From Mycobacterium sp. E3251 (lineage in GTDB: Bacteria; Actinomycetota; Actinomycetes; Mycobacteriales; Mycobacteriaceae), in contig NZ_LZJF01000120.1 of NCBI RefSeq assembly GCF_001666835.1, forward strand, positions 1 to 64,000: a stretch of DNA of 64,000 nt. The letters are read 5' to 3'. Of the stretch, positions 22,406-31,042 are shown piece by piece. The notes under the pieces were generated by a model, which saw only the letters and a program-made list of their open reading frames with translations, was not told where the DNA came from and did not search any database. The stretch's first letter is position 1. Every line of letters starts with the position of its first letter. The position numbers were made by a program, and so were the translations under genes.

Positions 22406-24047
22406 GCGCATCCAATTGCAGTTCGCGACAGCCAATGCCCTCGGGCAGGTGGTGGGTAGCCACCACCACGGTTCGATCGGCCGACATCAGAGCGGAACTC
22501 GGCCCCAGCAGGTCGCGGAGTATCGGTTCGGCGTCGGCGGCGTCGAGGTGTTCGGTCGGCTCGTCGAGCAGCACGATCCGGGCGGATGTGAGCATCGCCC
22601 GCGCCAGCAGCAGCCTCCTGCGCTGACCGGCCGAAAGCGCCTGCGCGCCACCGGTCAACACCGTCGACAGGTTCTCGGGCAGACCGGCTAGCCAGGGGCC
22701 GAGCCCGACCGCGTCCAGCGTGTCCGCCAATTCGGCGTCGCGGCAGTCGCCGCGGGCCACCAGCAGGTTGTCTCGAACCGTGGTGTCGAAGATGTGCGCG
22801 TCTTCCGCGAAAAAGCTGACGGCGCCGCGCAAGTCGTCTTCACGGAAGGCGGTCAGATCGGTGCCGTCGAGCGTCACCCGTCCCTCCAGCGGGGGTAGCA
22901 GCCCGGCAAGCGTCATCAAGAGCGTGGTCTTGCCGGACCCGCTGGCGCCGGTGATTGCCAGCCGGGCACCCGGCGGTAGGTCCAGCGAGATGCGGTTCGA
23001 GCGCGCGGCTCCGGCGTGCCCGGACCGGATGGCGGCGGACAGCACGGCGAGCGGGTTCGGCGGGGCCGCGGGCGATTCGGGCTGATGCGGGCGGTCGCTC
23101 GCCGTCAGGTCGAGCAACCGGCCGGCGGCGATGCGCGATCGGGTCAGCTGGACCGCGGCGGCCGGCAACGGTGTCATCGCCTCGAACGCGGACAGCGGCA
23201 ACAACATCAGGACGGCGAGCGTGGTTGGCGCGACCGAAGGGGCAAGCCAGAGGCCGGCTATCACCGCGCCGAGCACGCTGGCCCCGATCGCGGCGGTGGG
23301 CGCGGCCTCGGCGATGGCGGCCGGCCGGGCGGCCGCGTCGAGCGCGGCGCCCCACGCGCGTTGGCGGCGTTGCGACTCGGCGATGACGCGGGGGAGCAGG
23401 CCGGCGACGCGGAGCTCGGGCGCGTGTTCCAGCGCGATCATCGCCGAGGTATCGCGGTCGGAATGATGCTGCCGGGCAAGGCTTTCCTGGCCGGCCGCGG
23501 CCCTGGCCGCGAACCGCGGTGCGACGATGCCCGCGATCAGCAGGCAGATCACCAGCACCGCCGCGGCCGGCAGCGAGATGACCGCGACCACCACGGTCGC
23601 CGCCAGCCCCAGCACCGCCGCGACCCCGATCGGCACCACGGCACGCACCAGCACATTGGCCAGTTCTTCGACGTCGGAGCCCACGCGGGTGACGAGCTCG
23701 CCGCTGTGCAGACGGACGGCTGCCGCCGCAGGCCCGTGCGCCAGCCGGTGATAGATCCCCGCCCGGGCGGTGCCTGCCGCGCGCAGCGCGGCGTCGTGGG
23801 TGACCAGTCGCTCGCAGTAGTGCAGCACTCCCCGGGAAATCGCGAAAGCGCGCACCGCGACGGCCGCGACCGACAGGTCCAGCACCGGTGGCATCTGCCA
23901 GGCCCTCGTGATGAGCCAGGCCGAGACACCGGCGAGTGCCAGCGCGCTGCCCAGCGACAGCACGCCCAGCGCGATGGCCGCAAACAGCCGGGGGAGTCGG
24001 GGCCGCAGCAGCGGCACCGCAGCCAACAGCGGATCAGGCCGGGACAT
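22380..24047 (-). CDS. cydC: CydC subunit of the cytochrome bd assembly ABC transporter
   Basis: Type I ABC exporter half (membrane plus ATPase, 555 residues) that with CydD exports thiols or haem-related compounds needed for cytochrome bd assembly. N-terminal membrane domain with six segments to about residue 300, then the ATPase: Walker A ITGASGSGKTTLLM, signature ALSAGQRRRLLLARAML, Walker B IVLLDEPTEHLD and the switch His in VVATHHLPEG. ATG 24047 is 14 bases inside the end of cydD. It is the last gene of cydA-B-D-C on the minus strand. Confidence 0.94.
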   Translation of the reverse strand: MSRPDPLLAAVPLLRPRLPRLFAAIALGVLSLGSALALAGVSAWLITRAWQMPPVLDLSVAAVAVRAFAISRGVLHYCERLVTHDAALRAAGTARAGIYHRLAHGPAAAAVRLHSGELVTRVGSDVEELANVLVRAVVPIGVAAVLGLAATVVVAVISLPAAAVLVICLLIAGIVAPRFAARAAAGQESLARQHHSDRDTSAMIALEHAPELRVAGLLPRVIAESQRRQRAWGAALDAAARPAAIAEAAPTAAIGASVLGAVIAGLWLAPSVAPTTLAVLMLLPLSAFEAMTPLPAAAVQLTRSRIAAGRLLDLTASDRPHQPESPAAPPNPLAVLSAAIRSGHAGAARSNRISLDLPPGARLAITGASGSGKTTLLMTLAGLLPPLEGRVTLDGTDLTAFREDDLRGAVSFFAEDAHIFDTTVRDNLLVARGDCRDAELADTLDAVGLGPWLAGLPENLSTVLTGGAQALSAGQRRRLLLARAMLTSARIVLLDEPTEHLDAADAEPILRDLLGPSSALMSADRTVVVATHHLPEGIGCRELQLDALRGVAGAA

Positions 24048-25725
24048 AACGCGCCCCGCTGTCGGCGACCACTTCGACCACCCGGTCGCCGATCGCCAGA
24101 ACCGGTGCGCGGTGCCCGACGACGACGACGGTCGCGCCCGAACGGGCGCGCTCCACGATGGCCCGCAACACGCGTTCCTCGGCGTGCGCATCGAGGTGCG
24201 CGGTGGGCTCGTCGAGCAGTAGCACCGGCGCGGACGATCCGAGCGCCCGGGCGAGGCCGAGCCGTTGCCGCTGCCCGAGCGACAGGCCGACGCCGCCGCG
24301 GCCGAGCACCGTGTCCAGCCCATCGGGCAGGTCGGCCAGCACCCTATCGAAATCGGAATCGGCACAAGCAGTTTCGAGGTCGTCCAGGTCGCCGAACAGG
24401 ACCAGGTTGTCCCGGACCGTGCCCGGGACGAGTGCCGGGCGCTGCGGCAGCCACGACAACTGCCGCCACCAGGCGCCCGGCTCCAGATCGGCGACGTCGA
24501 TGCCGGCCACGGTGATCCGGCCCGAGGACGGCACGGTGACCCCGGTGATCGCCTGCAGGGTAGTGCTTTTGCCGGCGCCGTTGCGCCCGGTCAGCACCGT
24601 AACCGCGCCCGGTTCGATGAGCGCGGTGAGGTCGCGCGGCGCGTGGCCGTCGCGACCGGCGACGCCGAGCCCGTCGAGGCGGATCTGTGCCCCGCGGGCG
24701 GTGACCGTCTGGTCCCGGGCCTGCGCTGGAGTCGGCTCGCCGATGAGGGCGAAGGCCTTGTCGACGGCGGTTCTTCCGTCCTGCGCGGCGTGGAATTCCA
24801 CGCCGATGCGGCGCAACGGCCAGTACACGTCGGGCGCGAGCAACAGCACCGTGAGGCCGGCCGCCAGCGTCATCTCGCCGAACACCAGGCGGAACCCGAT
24901 GCCCACCGCGATCAGCGCCACGCCCAGCGTCGCCAGCAGTTCCAGCACCAGCGCGGACAGGAAGGCGATCCGGAGCGTCGCCATGGCCGAGCGGCGGTGC
25001 GCGGCGGCCAGTTCGGCGATGCGGCGCTCCGGGCCCCGACCGCGCCCCAGCGCCCGCAGGGTGGGGATGCCGGCGATCAGATCGAGCAACCGGCCCTGCA
25101 GTGTCGTCATGGCGGCCAGGGCCGCCGCCGACCGGTCGGCGGTGGCCAGGCCGATCAGGACCATGAAAATCGGTATGAGCGGCAAGGTGATCGCCACGAT
25201 GGCCGCCGATTTCAGGTCGTAGAGAGCGATGACGGCGACGGTCGCGGGGGTGAGGATCCCGGCGAGCAGCAACGTCGGCAGATACCCGGTGAAGTAGGGG
25301 CGCAGGCCGTCGAGGCCGCGCGTGACCACCACCGCGGCGGCATCCCGTTGGCCGGCGAGCTCACCGGGCTGGCGGGCGGTCACCGCCGTGAGCACCTGAC
25401 CGGACAGATCGGCGATGACCGCGCTGGCGCCGCGTTGACTCAACCGGGCCTGCAACCAATGCGCCGCTGTGCGAATGGCCCACAGCCCCAATAGGACCGA
25501 CAGCGGCCCGAGCCAGGCACGCGGGCCGTGCGCGGAGCGATCGCCGACCGCGCGGGCAACCACGCCCGCGAGCACGATCGCCGAGCCGATCGCGCAGCCG
25601 GAGATCACCACTCCGCAGCACACCGTCGAGGCCAGGTAGCGGCGCAGGGCGGTCGATGCCCGCCACAGTCGCGGGTCCAGCGGGCCCCGCGCTCTGGAGT
25701 CGCGCGGCGGATTGTTCGCGCTCAG
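24034..25725 (-). CDS. cydD: CydD subunit of the cytochrome bd assembly ABC transporter
   Basis: Partner of CydC with the same membrane-ATPase layout (about 563 residues from the start given). Walker A is VLTGRNGAGKSTTLQ, the signature is GVGLSLGQRQRLGLARALG, Walker B is PVLLLDEPTAHLD and the switch His is in VVVGHRAP. The start is unusual: no ATG, GTG or TTG lies between the cydB stop and residue 34. A CTG at 25725-25723 forms a CTGA overlap with the cydB TGA, mirroring the ATGA/GTGA overlaps used elsewhere in the window, so CTG is my preferred start. The first canonical in-frame start is GTG at 25623, but it would begin inside the first membrane helix. Confidence 0.92.
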   Translation of the reverse strand: MSANNPPRDSRARGPLDPRLWRASTALRRYLASTVCCGVVISGCAIGSAIVLAGVVARAVGDRSAHGPRAWLGPLSVLLGLWAIRTAAHWLQARLSQRGASAVIADLSGQVLTAVTARQPGELAGQRDAAAVVVTRGLDGLRPYFTGYLPTLLLAGILTPATVAVIALYDLKSAAIVAITLPLIPIFMVLIGLATADRSAAALAAMTTLQGRLLDLIAGIPTLRALGRGRGPERRIAELAAAHRRSAMATLRIAFLSALVLELLATLGVALIAVGIGFRLVFGEMTLAAGLTVLLLAPDVYWPLRRIGVEFHAAQDGRTAVDKAFALIGEPTPAQARDQTVTARGAQIRLDGLGVAGRDGHAPRDLTALIEPGAVTVLTGRNGAGKSTTLQAITGVTVPSSGRITVAGIDVADLEPGAWWRQLSWLPQRPALVPGTVRDNLVLFGDLDDLETACADSDFDRVLADLPDGLDTVLGRGGVGLSLGQRQRLGLARALGSSAPVLLLDEPTAHLDAHAEERVLRAIVERARSGATVVVVGHRAPVLAIGDRVVEVVADSGARYVPA

Positions 25726-26762
25726 GACAGCCGCCTTGCCAGGCCGATGGACGGCGGTATCCGGTCCGCCGAGATCCGTTGCCGGAAAACCCAATACGTC
25801 CAGGCTTGGTACACCACCGTCAGCGGGGCCATGAACGCGGTCACCCACGTCATGACCTTGAGGGTGTAGGGCGTCGACGAGGCGTTGTAGATCGTCAGGC
25901 TCCACTGCTTGTTCAGCGTCGACGGCACCAAGTTCGGGTACAGCGCGCCGAACAACAGGATCACAACCGCCACCACGACCGTGGCCGTGCAGGCGAACGC
26001 CCAGCCGTCGGACACGCGCCGCCACACCAGCAACACCGCCGCCAGCTGTGCCACCACCGCGACGGCGAGCACCAGCCAGGTCCAGTCCTTGCCGTGGGCC
26101 AGCTGCGTCCAGATCCCAAAGCCCGCAACCAGTGCGGTCACCGGCAGCGAGAGCCAGACCGCCAGCCGGTGGGCGTCGTCGCGGATGGCGCCGGAGGTCT
26201 TCAGCGAGATGAACACCGCGCCGTAGAGCAGAAACAGCCCGGCGGTGGCCAGGCCGCCCAGCAGGGTGTAGGCGTTGAGCACGTCGGTGATCGAGAGGTT
26301 GACCTGCCCGTCGGCGTCCACCGGCAGGCCGCGGACCAGGATGGCGAAGGCGACGCCCCACAACAACCCGGGCAGCCAGGATCCCGCCGCGATGCCGAAA
26401 TCGGCCCAGCCGCGCCACTTGGTGTCATCGATCTTGCCGCGCCACTCGATCGCCACGGCGCGCAGGATCATCCCGAACAGGATGGCCAGCAGTGGCAGGT
26501 ACAGCGTGGAGAACACGGTCGCGTACCAGCCGGGGAAGGCGGCGAACATCGCTGCGCCGCCGACGATCAGCCAGACCTCGTTGCCGTCCCAGATCGGGCC
26601 GATGGTGTTCAGCGCCGTGCGCCGGATGGGCTCGGGTTCACCGATGCCGACGCGGGCCAGCGGTTCCATCAACATGCCGACGCCGAAGTCGAAGCCCTCC
26701 AGAACGAAGAAACCGAGGAACAGCAACCCGATGATGCCGAACCACAACTCCTGCAGTCCCAT
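25722..26762 (-). CDS. cydB: cytochrome bd ubiquinol/menaquinol oxidase subunit II
   Basis: Integral membrane subunit (346 residues, about eight or nine helices) of the high-affinity cytochrome bd oxidase, which reduces oxygen at low tension without pumping protons. Family features are the N-terminal LWFGIIGLLFLGFFVLEGFDFGVGML (in outline), NTIGPIWDGNEVWLIVGGAA, FPGWYATVFSTLYLPL and FRQRISADRIPPS near the end. It follows cydA by 25 bases, with a clear ribosome binding site, GGAAAGGAG. The stop overlaps the proposed CTG start of cydD. Confidence 0.95.
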   Translation of the reverse strand: MGLQELWFGIIGLLFLGFFVLEGFDFGVGMLMEPLARVGIGEPEPIRRTALNTIGPIWDGNEVWLIVGGAAMFAAFPGWYATVFSTLYLPLLAILFGMILRAVAIEWRGKIDDTKWRGWADFGIAAGSWLPGLLWGVAFAILVRGLPVDADGQVNLSITDVLNAYTLLGGLATAGLFLLYGAVFISLKTSGAIRDDAHRLAVWLSLPVTALVAGFGIWTQLAHGKDWTWLVLAVAVVAQLAAVLLVWRRVSDGWAFACTATVVVAVVILLFGALYPNLVPSTLNKQWSLTIYNASSTPYTLKVMTWVTAFMAPLTVVYQAWTYWVFRQRISADRIPPSIGLARRLS

Positions 26763-26787
26763 CGGTCAACTCCTTTCCAGCTGGGCC

Positions 26788-28260
26788 TTAATAGGCGAAC
26801 GACAGCGGCGCCACCTCGTCGTCGCCGGGTGCCGTCGGGGCAGCCGGTTCGGCGTCGTGTTCCCGGGGCCCTTCGGTGACGTACCGCTTGAGCAGGAAGA
26901 ACCAGATCACCGCCAGCACCGCGTAGACGAGGGTGAACGTCACCAGGGAGGTGACCACCATGCCGGGCGCATGGTGCGAGACGGCCTCATGGACGGTGAA
27001 CCGAACCTGTTGGTCGCCGGTCGGATTCGGTGCGACGATCCAGGGTTGCCGCCCCATTTCGGTGAACACCCACCCGGAGATGTTCGCCAGGAACGGCGTA
27101 GGGATGGTCAGCAGCGCCAGCCAGGAGAACCACCGCTGGTTGGGCACCCGGCCGCCGCGGGTGAGCCACAACGCGGCAAGCGCGAATAATATCGGAACGG
27201 CCAGGAATCCGATCATCGCCCGGAACGACCAGTAGGTGACAAAGAGGTTGGGCCGGTAGTCGTTTGGGCCGAACCGTTGCTCGAAGTCCTGCTGGATATT
27301 GCGTACGCCCTGCAACGTCACGCCGCTGGTTCGGCCCTCCGCGAGGAACGGCAGCACGTATGGGACCTCGATGACCCGGGTGATGCTGTCGCAGTTGTTG
27401 TGCGTGCCGACGGTGAGAATCGAGAAGTCGGGGTCGGTCTCGGTGCCGCACAACGACTCCGCCGACGCCATCTTCATCGGTTGCTGAACGAACATCAGCT
27501 TGCCCTGGCGGTCGCCGGTGAAGAACAGGCCGACGGCCGCGAGCAGCACCACCCAGCACCCGAGGATGGCCGCCGGACGAAACATGGTGCGCGCGTCCGA
27601 TTCCGCGGCGGGGGTGGCGGTCGCCGGGCGGCGGGAACGGACCAGGAACCACGCGCTGATGGCCGCGACGAACGTCGCGGCGGTCAGCAGCGCGCCGCCG
27701 ACCGTGTGGGTAAACGCCCACCGCGCAGTGTTATTGCCCAGCAGCGCGGTGATGCTGTCCAGCTCGGCACGATGGGTCGCCGGGTTGTAATGCGCGCCAA
27801 CTGGATGCTGCATGAACGAGTTCGCCACAATGATGAAGAACGCGGACATGTTCACACCGATCGCGACGATCCAGATGCAGGCCAGGTGGATCAGCTTCGG
27901 CAGCCGGCCCCAACCGAAAATCCACAACCCGATGAAGGTGGACTCGAAGAAGAAGGCGAACAAGCCCTCCATGGCCAGCGGCGCGCCGAAGATGTCGCCG
28001 ACGAAGCGCGAATACTCACTCCAGTTCATCCCGAACTGGAATTCCTGGACGATTCCCGTCGCCACGCCGATGGCGAAGTTGATCAGGAACAACTTGCCGA
28101 AGAACTTGGTGAGCCGGTACCACGCGGTGTTATCCGTTACCACCCATACCGTCTGCATGACCGCCAGCAGGGGCGCCAAACCGATGGTGAGCGGCACGAA
28201 GATGAAGTGGTAGACGGTAGTGATACCGAACTGCCACCGCGAAATATCGACGACATTCAT
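26788..28260 (-). CDS. cydA: cytochrome bd oxidase subunit I
   Basis: Haem-bearing subunit (490 residues) of cytochrome bd. The N-terminal ISRWQFGITTVYHFIFVPLT carries the haem b595 histidine; FEFGMN-type and MEGLFAFFFESTF segments are present, with the internal-proton-path glutamates in the latter. The Q-loop holds GRQPWIV (family GRQPW), and TLVYAVLAVIWFFLLKRY is the last helix. First gene of cydABDC. A perfect 8-base dyad lies 38-56 bases upstream of its ATG (28298-28316) and is a likely operator. Cytochrome bd is known to be induced by low oxygen and by respiratory inhibitors in mycobacteria. Confidence 0.96.
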   Translation of the reverse strand: MNVVDISRWQFGITTVYHFIFVPLTIGLAPLLAVMQTVWVVTDNTAWYRLTKFFGKLFLINFAIGVATGIVQEFQFGMNWSEYSRFVGDIFGAPLAMEGLFAFFFESTFIGLWIFGWGRLPKLIHLACIWIVAIGVNMSAFFIIVANSFMQHPVGAHYNPATHRAELDSITALLGNNTARWAFTHTVGGALLTAATFVAAISAWFLVRSRRPATATPAAESDARTMFRPAAILGCWVVLLAAVGLFFTGDRQGKLMFVQQPMKMASAESLCGTETDPDFSILTVGTHNNCDSITRVIEVPYVLPFLAEGRTSGVTLQGVRNIQQDFEQRFGPNDYRPNLFVTYWSFRAMIGFLAVPILFALAALWLTRGGRVPNQRWFSWLALLTIPTPFLANISGWVFTEMGRQPWIVAPNPTGDQQVRFTVHEAVSHHAPGMVVTSLVTFTLVYAVLAVIWFFLLKRYVTEGPREHDAEPAAPTAPGDDEVAPLSFAY

Positions 28261-28297
28261 CTGTCATCTCCCGAAACTGCGGAGCCGCACGACGCGG

Positions 28298-28316
28298 CTA
28301 CTACAAAGTGTAGTAG
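28298..28316. promoter_or_regulatory. perfect dyad (operator-like) upstream of cydA
   Basis: CTACTACA-AAG-TGTAGTAG, two perfect 8-base arms with a 3-base spacer, 38-56 bases before the cydA start. From memory its TACTACA/TGTAGTA core resembles sites of the BlaI/CopY winged-helix repressors; this is not checked. It sits where a repressor would block a cydA promoter. Confidence 0.6.
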
Positions 28317-28349
28317 AAGGTCCCGGGGCGGCGCTACTTCAGAGCCGCC

Positions 28350-28928
28350 TCAGGGGGTAAGGGTCTTCGAGGCCTTCCGGATGCCGAAGGACGACACGAT
28401 CTCGAAGATGCCGAGGACCACGAACCAGACCCCGACCACGAGCGCCAGCGTGACAATCGATTCGAGCGGCGACGCCAGAACGACGATGCCGGCGAGCAGA
28501 CTGATCAGGCCGATGAAGATCGCCCATCCCCGCCCCGGCAGGTGCGGGTCCTGGATGGCAGAGACCGTCGTGCCGACGCCGCGGAAGATGAATCCGATGC
28601 CAATCCAGATGGCTAACAACAGGATTGCGTATCCCTGACCGAAGTGGCGAAATGCCAACAATGCCAGGATGAGTGACGCGGCACCGCTGATGAAGAGCAG
28701 GATCCGGCTTCCCGCCGAGACATGCAGGCTGAACGCGAAGAACACCTGTGCGGCGCCGGTGATCAGCAGATAGACGCCGAAGGCGGTTGCGGCGACCACG
28801 ATGGATATGCCGGGCCACGCGAGCACCAGAATGCCGAGGGCCAGCGACAGGAGTCCCGACAATAGGGTCGATTTCCACAGATGCGGCAACAAACTTGGAG
28901 CGGGGGAAGGTCCAGGTGTGGTTTGCAT
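28350..28928 (-). CDS. HdeD-family (DUF308) membrane protein
   Basis: A 192-residue protein with six hydrophobic segments and the paired DUF308 repeats typical of HdeD, a small membrane protein linked to acid resistance in E. coli. GLLSLALGILVLAWPGISIV and GLISLLAGIVVLASPLESIV are the two matching repeat cores. ATG 28926-28928 is chosen; an earlier in-frame ATG at 28944-28946 adds six residues. Position matches Rv1624c. It reads toward the cyd promoter region and ends 33 bases from the dyad there. The function in mycobacteria is unknown. Confidence 0.85.
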   Translation of the reverse strand: MQTTPGPSPAPSLLPHLWKSTLLSGLLSLALGILVLAWPGISIVVAATAFGVYLLITGAAQVFFAFSLHVSAGSRILLFISGAASLILALLAFRHFGQGYAILLLAIWIGIGFIFRGVGTTVSAIQDPHLPGRGWAIFIGLISLLAGIVVLASPLESIVTLALVVGVWFVVLGIFEIVSSFGIRKASKTLTP

Positions 28929-28975
28929 GGCCGCAGTCTGACACAAACCCCGCCTTGGGTATAGGGCACTTTGGG

Positions 28976-30316
28976 CTACACGTGGGCCGTGCGTGAACCC
29001 CTCGTGAGCAGCTCGGTGGTTTCCTCGGTGGTCTCGCTGGCCGCCTTGCGCCCGATCAGATACCAGGTGCGCATGAGGCCTTTGCCCTTGACGTCGATGT
29101 GGCCGCGCTCGTGCAGCACGAATTCGTCCTTGAGACGCTCGTACATGGCCTCGGGCACCTGAATTCGGCCCACCGAGTCGGTGGATTCCATCCGGGACGC
29201 GACATTGACCGCGTCACCCCACACGTCATAGAAGAACCGCCGGGAACCCACCACGCCGGCGACCACCGGCCCGCATGCCATGCCCACCCGCAGCGGAACC
29301 GCGTTGCCGTGCGGATCCTGCAGTCCGGCCGCAACATTGGCCATGTCGAGTGCGAAGTCCGCCAGGGCCTGCGCGTGGTCGGACCGGGCGCGCGGAACGC
29401 CGCTGACCACCATGTAAGAGTCGCCGCTGACTTTGATCTTCTCGAGTCCGTGCCGGTCCACCAATGCGTCGAAGGCGCTGTACAACCGGTCGAGGAAGCG
29501 CACCAGGTCGGCCGGGGCCGTGCCGCTGGCCCGCTCGGTGAACCCGACGATATCGGCGAACAGAACGGAGGCGTCGTCGAACTTGTCGGCGATGACGCTG
29601 CGGTCGGGTTCCTTGAGCCGCTCGGCGATGCTGGCCGGCAACATGTTGGTCAGCAGCGCCTCCGAGCGCTCGTACTGCGTCTCCATCATGGCCTCGGCGC
29701 GCGCGGTGTCACGCAGGGCGAACCAGACGGTCACGACCACCATCACCACGCTGGAAATCGCCGTCACGATGAATCCGGTCGATTGGGCCCAGGCCGGCTG
29801 CAGCCCGGTGTCGCGCGGCACCAGGAACTCGACGGCGACTATGAGGCCGGCGGCGACGGCAGCCAGCGCGGATGCCAGAACGATGTGTTCGATCCCCAGC
29901 AACAACACGACGATGCAGGCGCCCACCAGGAAGAAGAACTGGGCCCCCGACCCGGTGCCCACGTCCACGCAGCTGGCAAAGACGGACACGTAGGCCGCGC
30001 CCATAAAGGTAAGCGGGGCAACCAGTTCGCCGAAGCGCTGCAGCCACGGGACCATCGCAAAGATCATCGCGCCGAGGATGTTGATCGAGCTGACCTGCCA
30101 CAGCCAGGTGCCGCCCAGGATCTGCACGAGCACGAAGCTCACGCTCACCATCACGGCCAGCCACGAGGTGATAGTCAGGATCCGGGCCCGGCGGGCGGCG
30201 CTGGCGGCGTAGTGCTGATTACGGTCGCGGGTCTGCGCCCGCACTGCGGCTACGCAGTCCGGGCGTCTCGCCGAGCCGGCTGACACGGGTGGGGCGCTGC
30301 ACTTCTTAGCCGCCAC
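28976..30316 (-). CDS. cya: six-helix class III adenylate cyclase (Rv1625c/Cya-like)
   Basis: Membrane adenylate cyclase of about 446 residues: a cytosolic N-terminus, six hydrophobic segments (about 47-210), a linking helix (ALRDTARAEAMMETQYERSE) and one class III catalytic domain. Metal-binding aspartates are in VLFADIVGFTERAS and VSGDSYMVVSG; the substrate-lysine segment is HGLEKIKVSG; and DVWGDAVNVASRMES holds the transition-state Asn and Arg. This is the known 'half of a mammalian cyclase' layout and must dimerise. GTG 30316 aligns with the family start; TTG 30322 would add two residues. Upstream is an AT-rich region with a CRP-like half-matching site. Confidence 0.95.
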   Translation of the reverse strand: MAAKKCSAPPVSAGSARRPDCVAAVRAQTRDRNQHYAASAARRARILTITSWLAVMVSVSFVLVQILGGTWLWQVSSINILGAMIFAMVPWLQRFGELVAPLTFMGAAYVSVFASCVDVGTGSGAQFFFLVGACIVVLLLGIEHIVLASALAAVAAGLIVAVEFLVPRDTGLQPAWAQSTGFIVTAISSVVMVVVTVWFALRDTARAEAMMETQYERSEALLTNMLPASIAERLKEPDRSVIADKFDDASVLFADIVGFTERASGTAPADLVRFLDRLYSAFDALVDRHGLEKIKVSGDSYMVVSGVPRARSDHAQALADFALDMANVAAGLQDPHGNAVPLRVGMACGPVVAGVVGSRRFFYDVWGDAVNVASRMESTDSVGRIQVPEAMYERLKDEFVLHERGHIDVKGKGLMRTWYLIGRKAASETTEETTELLTRGSRTAHV

Positions 30317-30486
30317 ATTCAAAAGCGTAACCGCTGAGCTCGGTTCGTGGGCCAGTCAATGGGTCCCGACGACGCGCCGGATGCCCGTCGACGGCTGGCG
30401 CTTCGGGGCATCGGAAAATTAAAAAAAGATTTTCCGCTGAAGGGGTTTACAAAATTATCCGACGTGTTATTAAACATATGTCGGGC

Positions 30487-30502
30487 TGTGATGTGGGTCA
30501 TG
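30487..30502. promoter_or_regulatory. possible CRP-type site upstream of the adenylate cyclase
   Basis: TGTGATGTGGGTCATG matches the CRP consensus TGTGA-N6-TCACA in the whole left half-site and three of five bases on the right. It is about 170 bases upstream of the cyclase start on the other strand. Interest comes from context (a cAMP-making gene); as a sequence match alone it is weak. Confidence 0.2.
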
Positions 30503-30527
30503 TGTTCCTCTAATGCGGGGGTGCGGT

Positions 30528-30716
30528 GTGGCAAGTCTCAGCAGCAGGATCGGGATCGCGCTAATGCTGGCGTGCACCGCGGCGGCAACCCCCGCCTGTG
30601 GGGTCGGATGCGGCGGCGCGGGCTCGTTGTTGCGGGTGGCCACCGACTCGATGCAGAACGATCCGATGCAGGTCAACGTGGTGCACTCGGAAGAACAAGT
30701 GTGCATTAGCCGCTAA
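30528..30716 (+). CDS. possible small exported protein
   Basis: A 62-codon frame beginning with GTG 30528, with a GGGGG tract seven bases upstream. The N-terminus has the shape of a signal sequence (basic SSR, then IGIALMLACTAAATPA) followed by a cysteine-containing segment and a short polar tail ending EEQVCISR. There are four cysteines in all. I do not recognise it, and codon-position GC is not decisive over so short a frame. It could equally be part of the regulatory region. It lies between the cyclase promoter and the tRNA. Confidence 0.25.
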   Translation: MASLSSRIGIALMLACTAAATPACGVGCGGAGSLLRVATDSMQNDPMQVNVVHSEEQVCISR

Positions 30717-31042
30717 CGCGGCAGTCGCAACCCGGCCGCGCCCGGCGCGCCATAGGTCGATGGATGGCGCCTCGACGGGCCCCGAAAATGGCATGAATTC
30801 ATCGTGTAACCGGCGCGATTCTATTTGAATGCAACTGTGCCCTTTATTGCGTGCGGTATTTAAATTCGGGCGAGTTCATACCTTTGGCACGGATTTCACG
30901 CATTTAACAAACCTGGGGCTTGGAGGCACCGGTTTCGCGGGGATGCCGGGCCGGGGTCGCGGCAGCCGGCATCGGTATGCGAGGCAACTCGATCCGGGCC
31001 ACCGGTACGCCCTGACGGGCGGTTGATTGTCTGTCCCGCCTG

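Larger units (their letters stand above)
30317..31042. other. 726-base AT-rich intergenic region upstream of the cyclase and next to a tRNA
   Basis: The longest gap in the window. Bases 30411-30480 are only 31% GC by count, against a GC-rich background. They include a perfect inverted repeat CGGAAAAT / ATTTTCCG (30412-30419, 30429-30436) around an A-run. A TGTGA-N6-TCATG site at 30487-30502 resembles a CRP box (TGTGA-N6-TCACA). One small ORF with a signal-like start (30528-30716) is possible. The right half (30720-31040) also has AT-rich patches, with no ORF I would trust. The low GC suggests a regulatory region or a decayed insertion; no tRNA-derived direct repeat was found. Confidence 0.5.

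Noticed and set aside
30829-31026. 65-codon plus-strand frame upstream of the tRNA
   Set aside because: No ribosome binding site, no recognisable composition, and the start is in an AT-rich non-coding stretch.
30720-31042. Possible integration remnant beside the tRNA gene
   Set aside because: The region is AT-rich, but no direct repeat of the tRNA 3' end, integrase or phage-like gene is present in the window.
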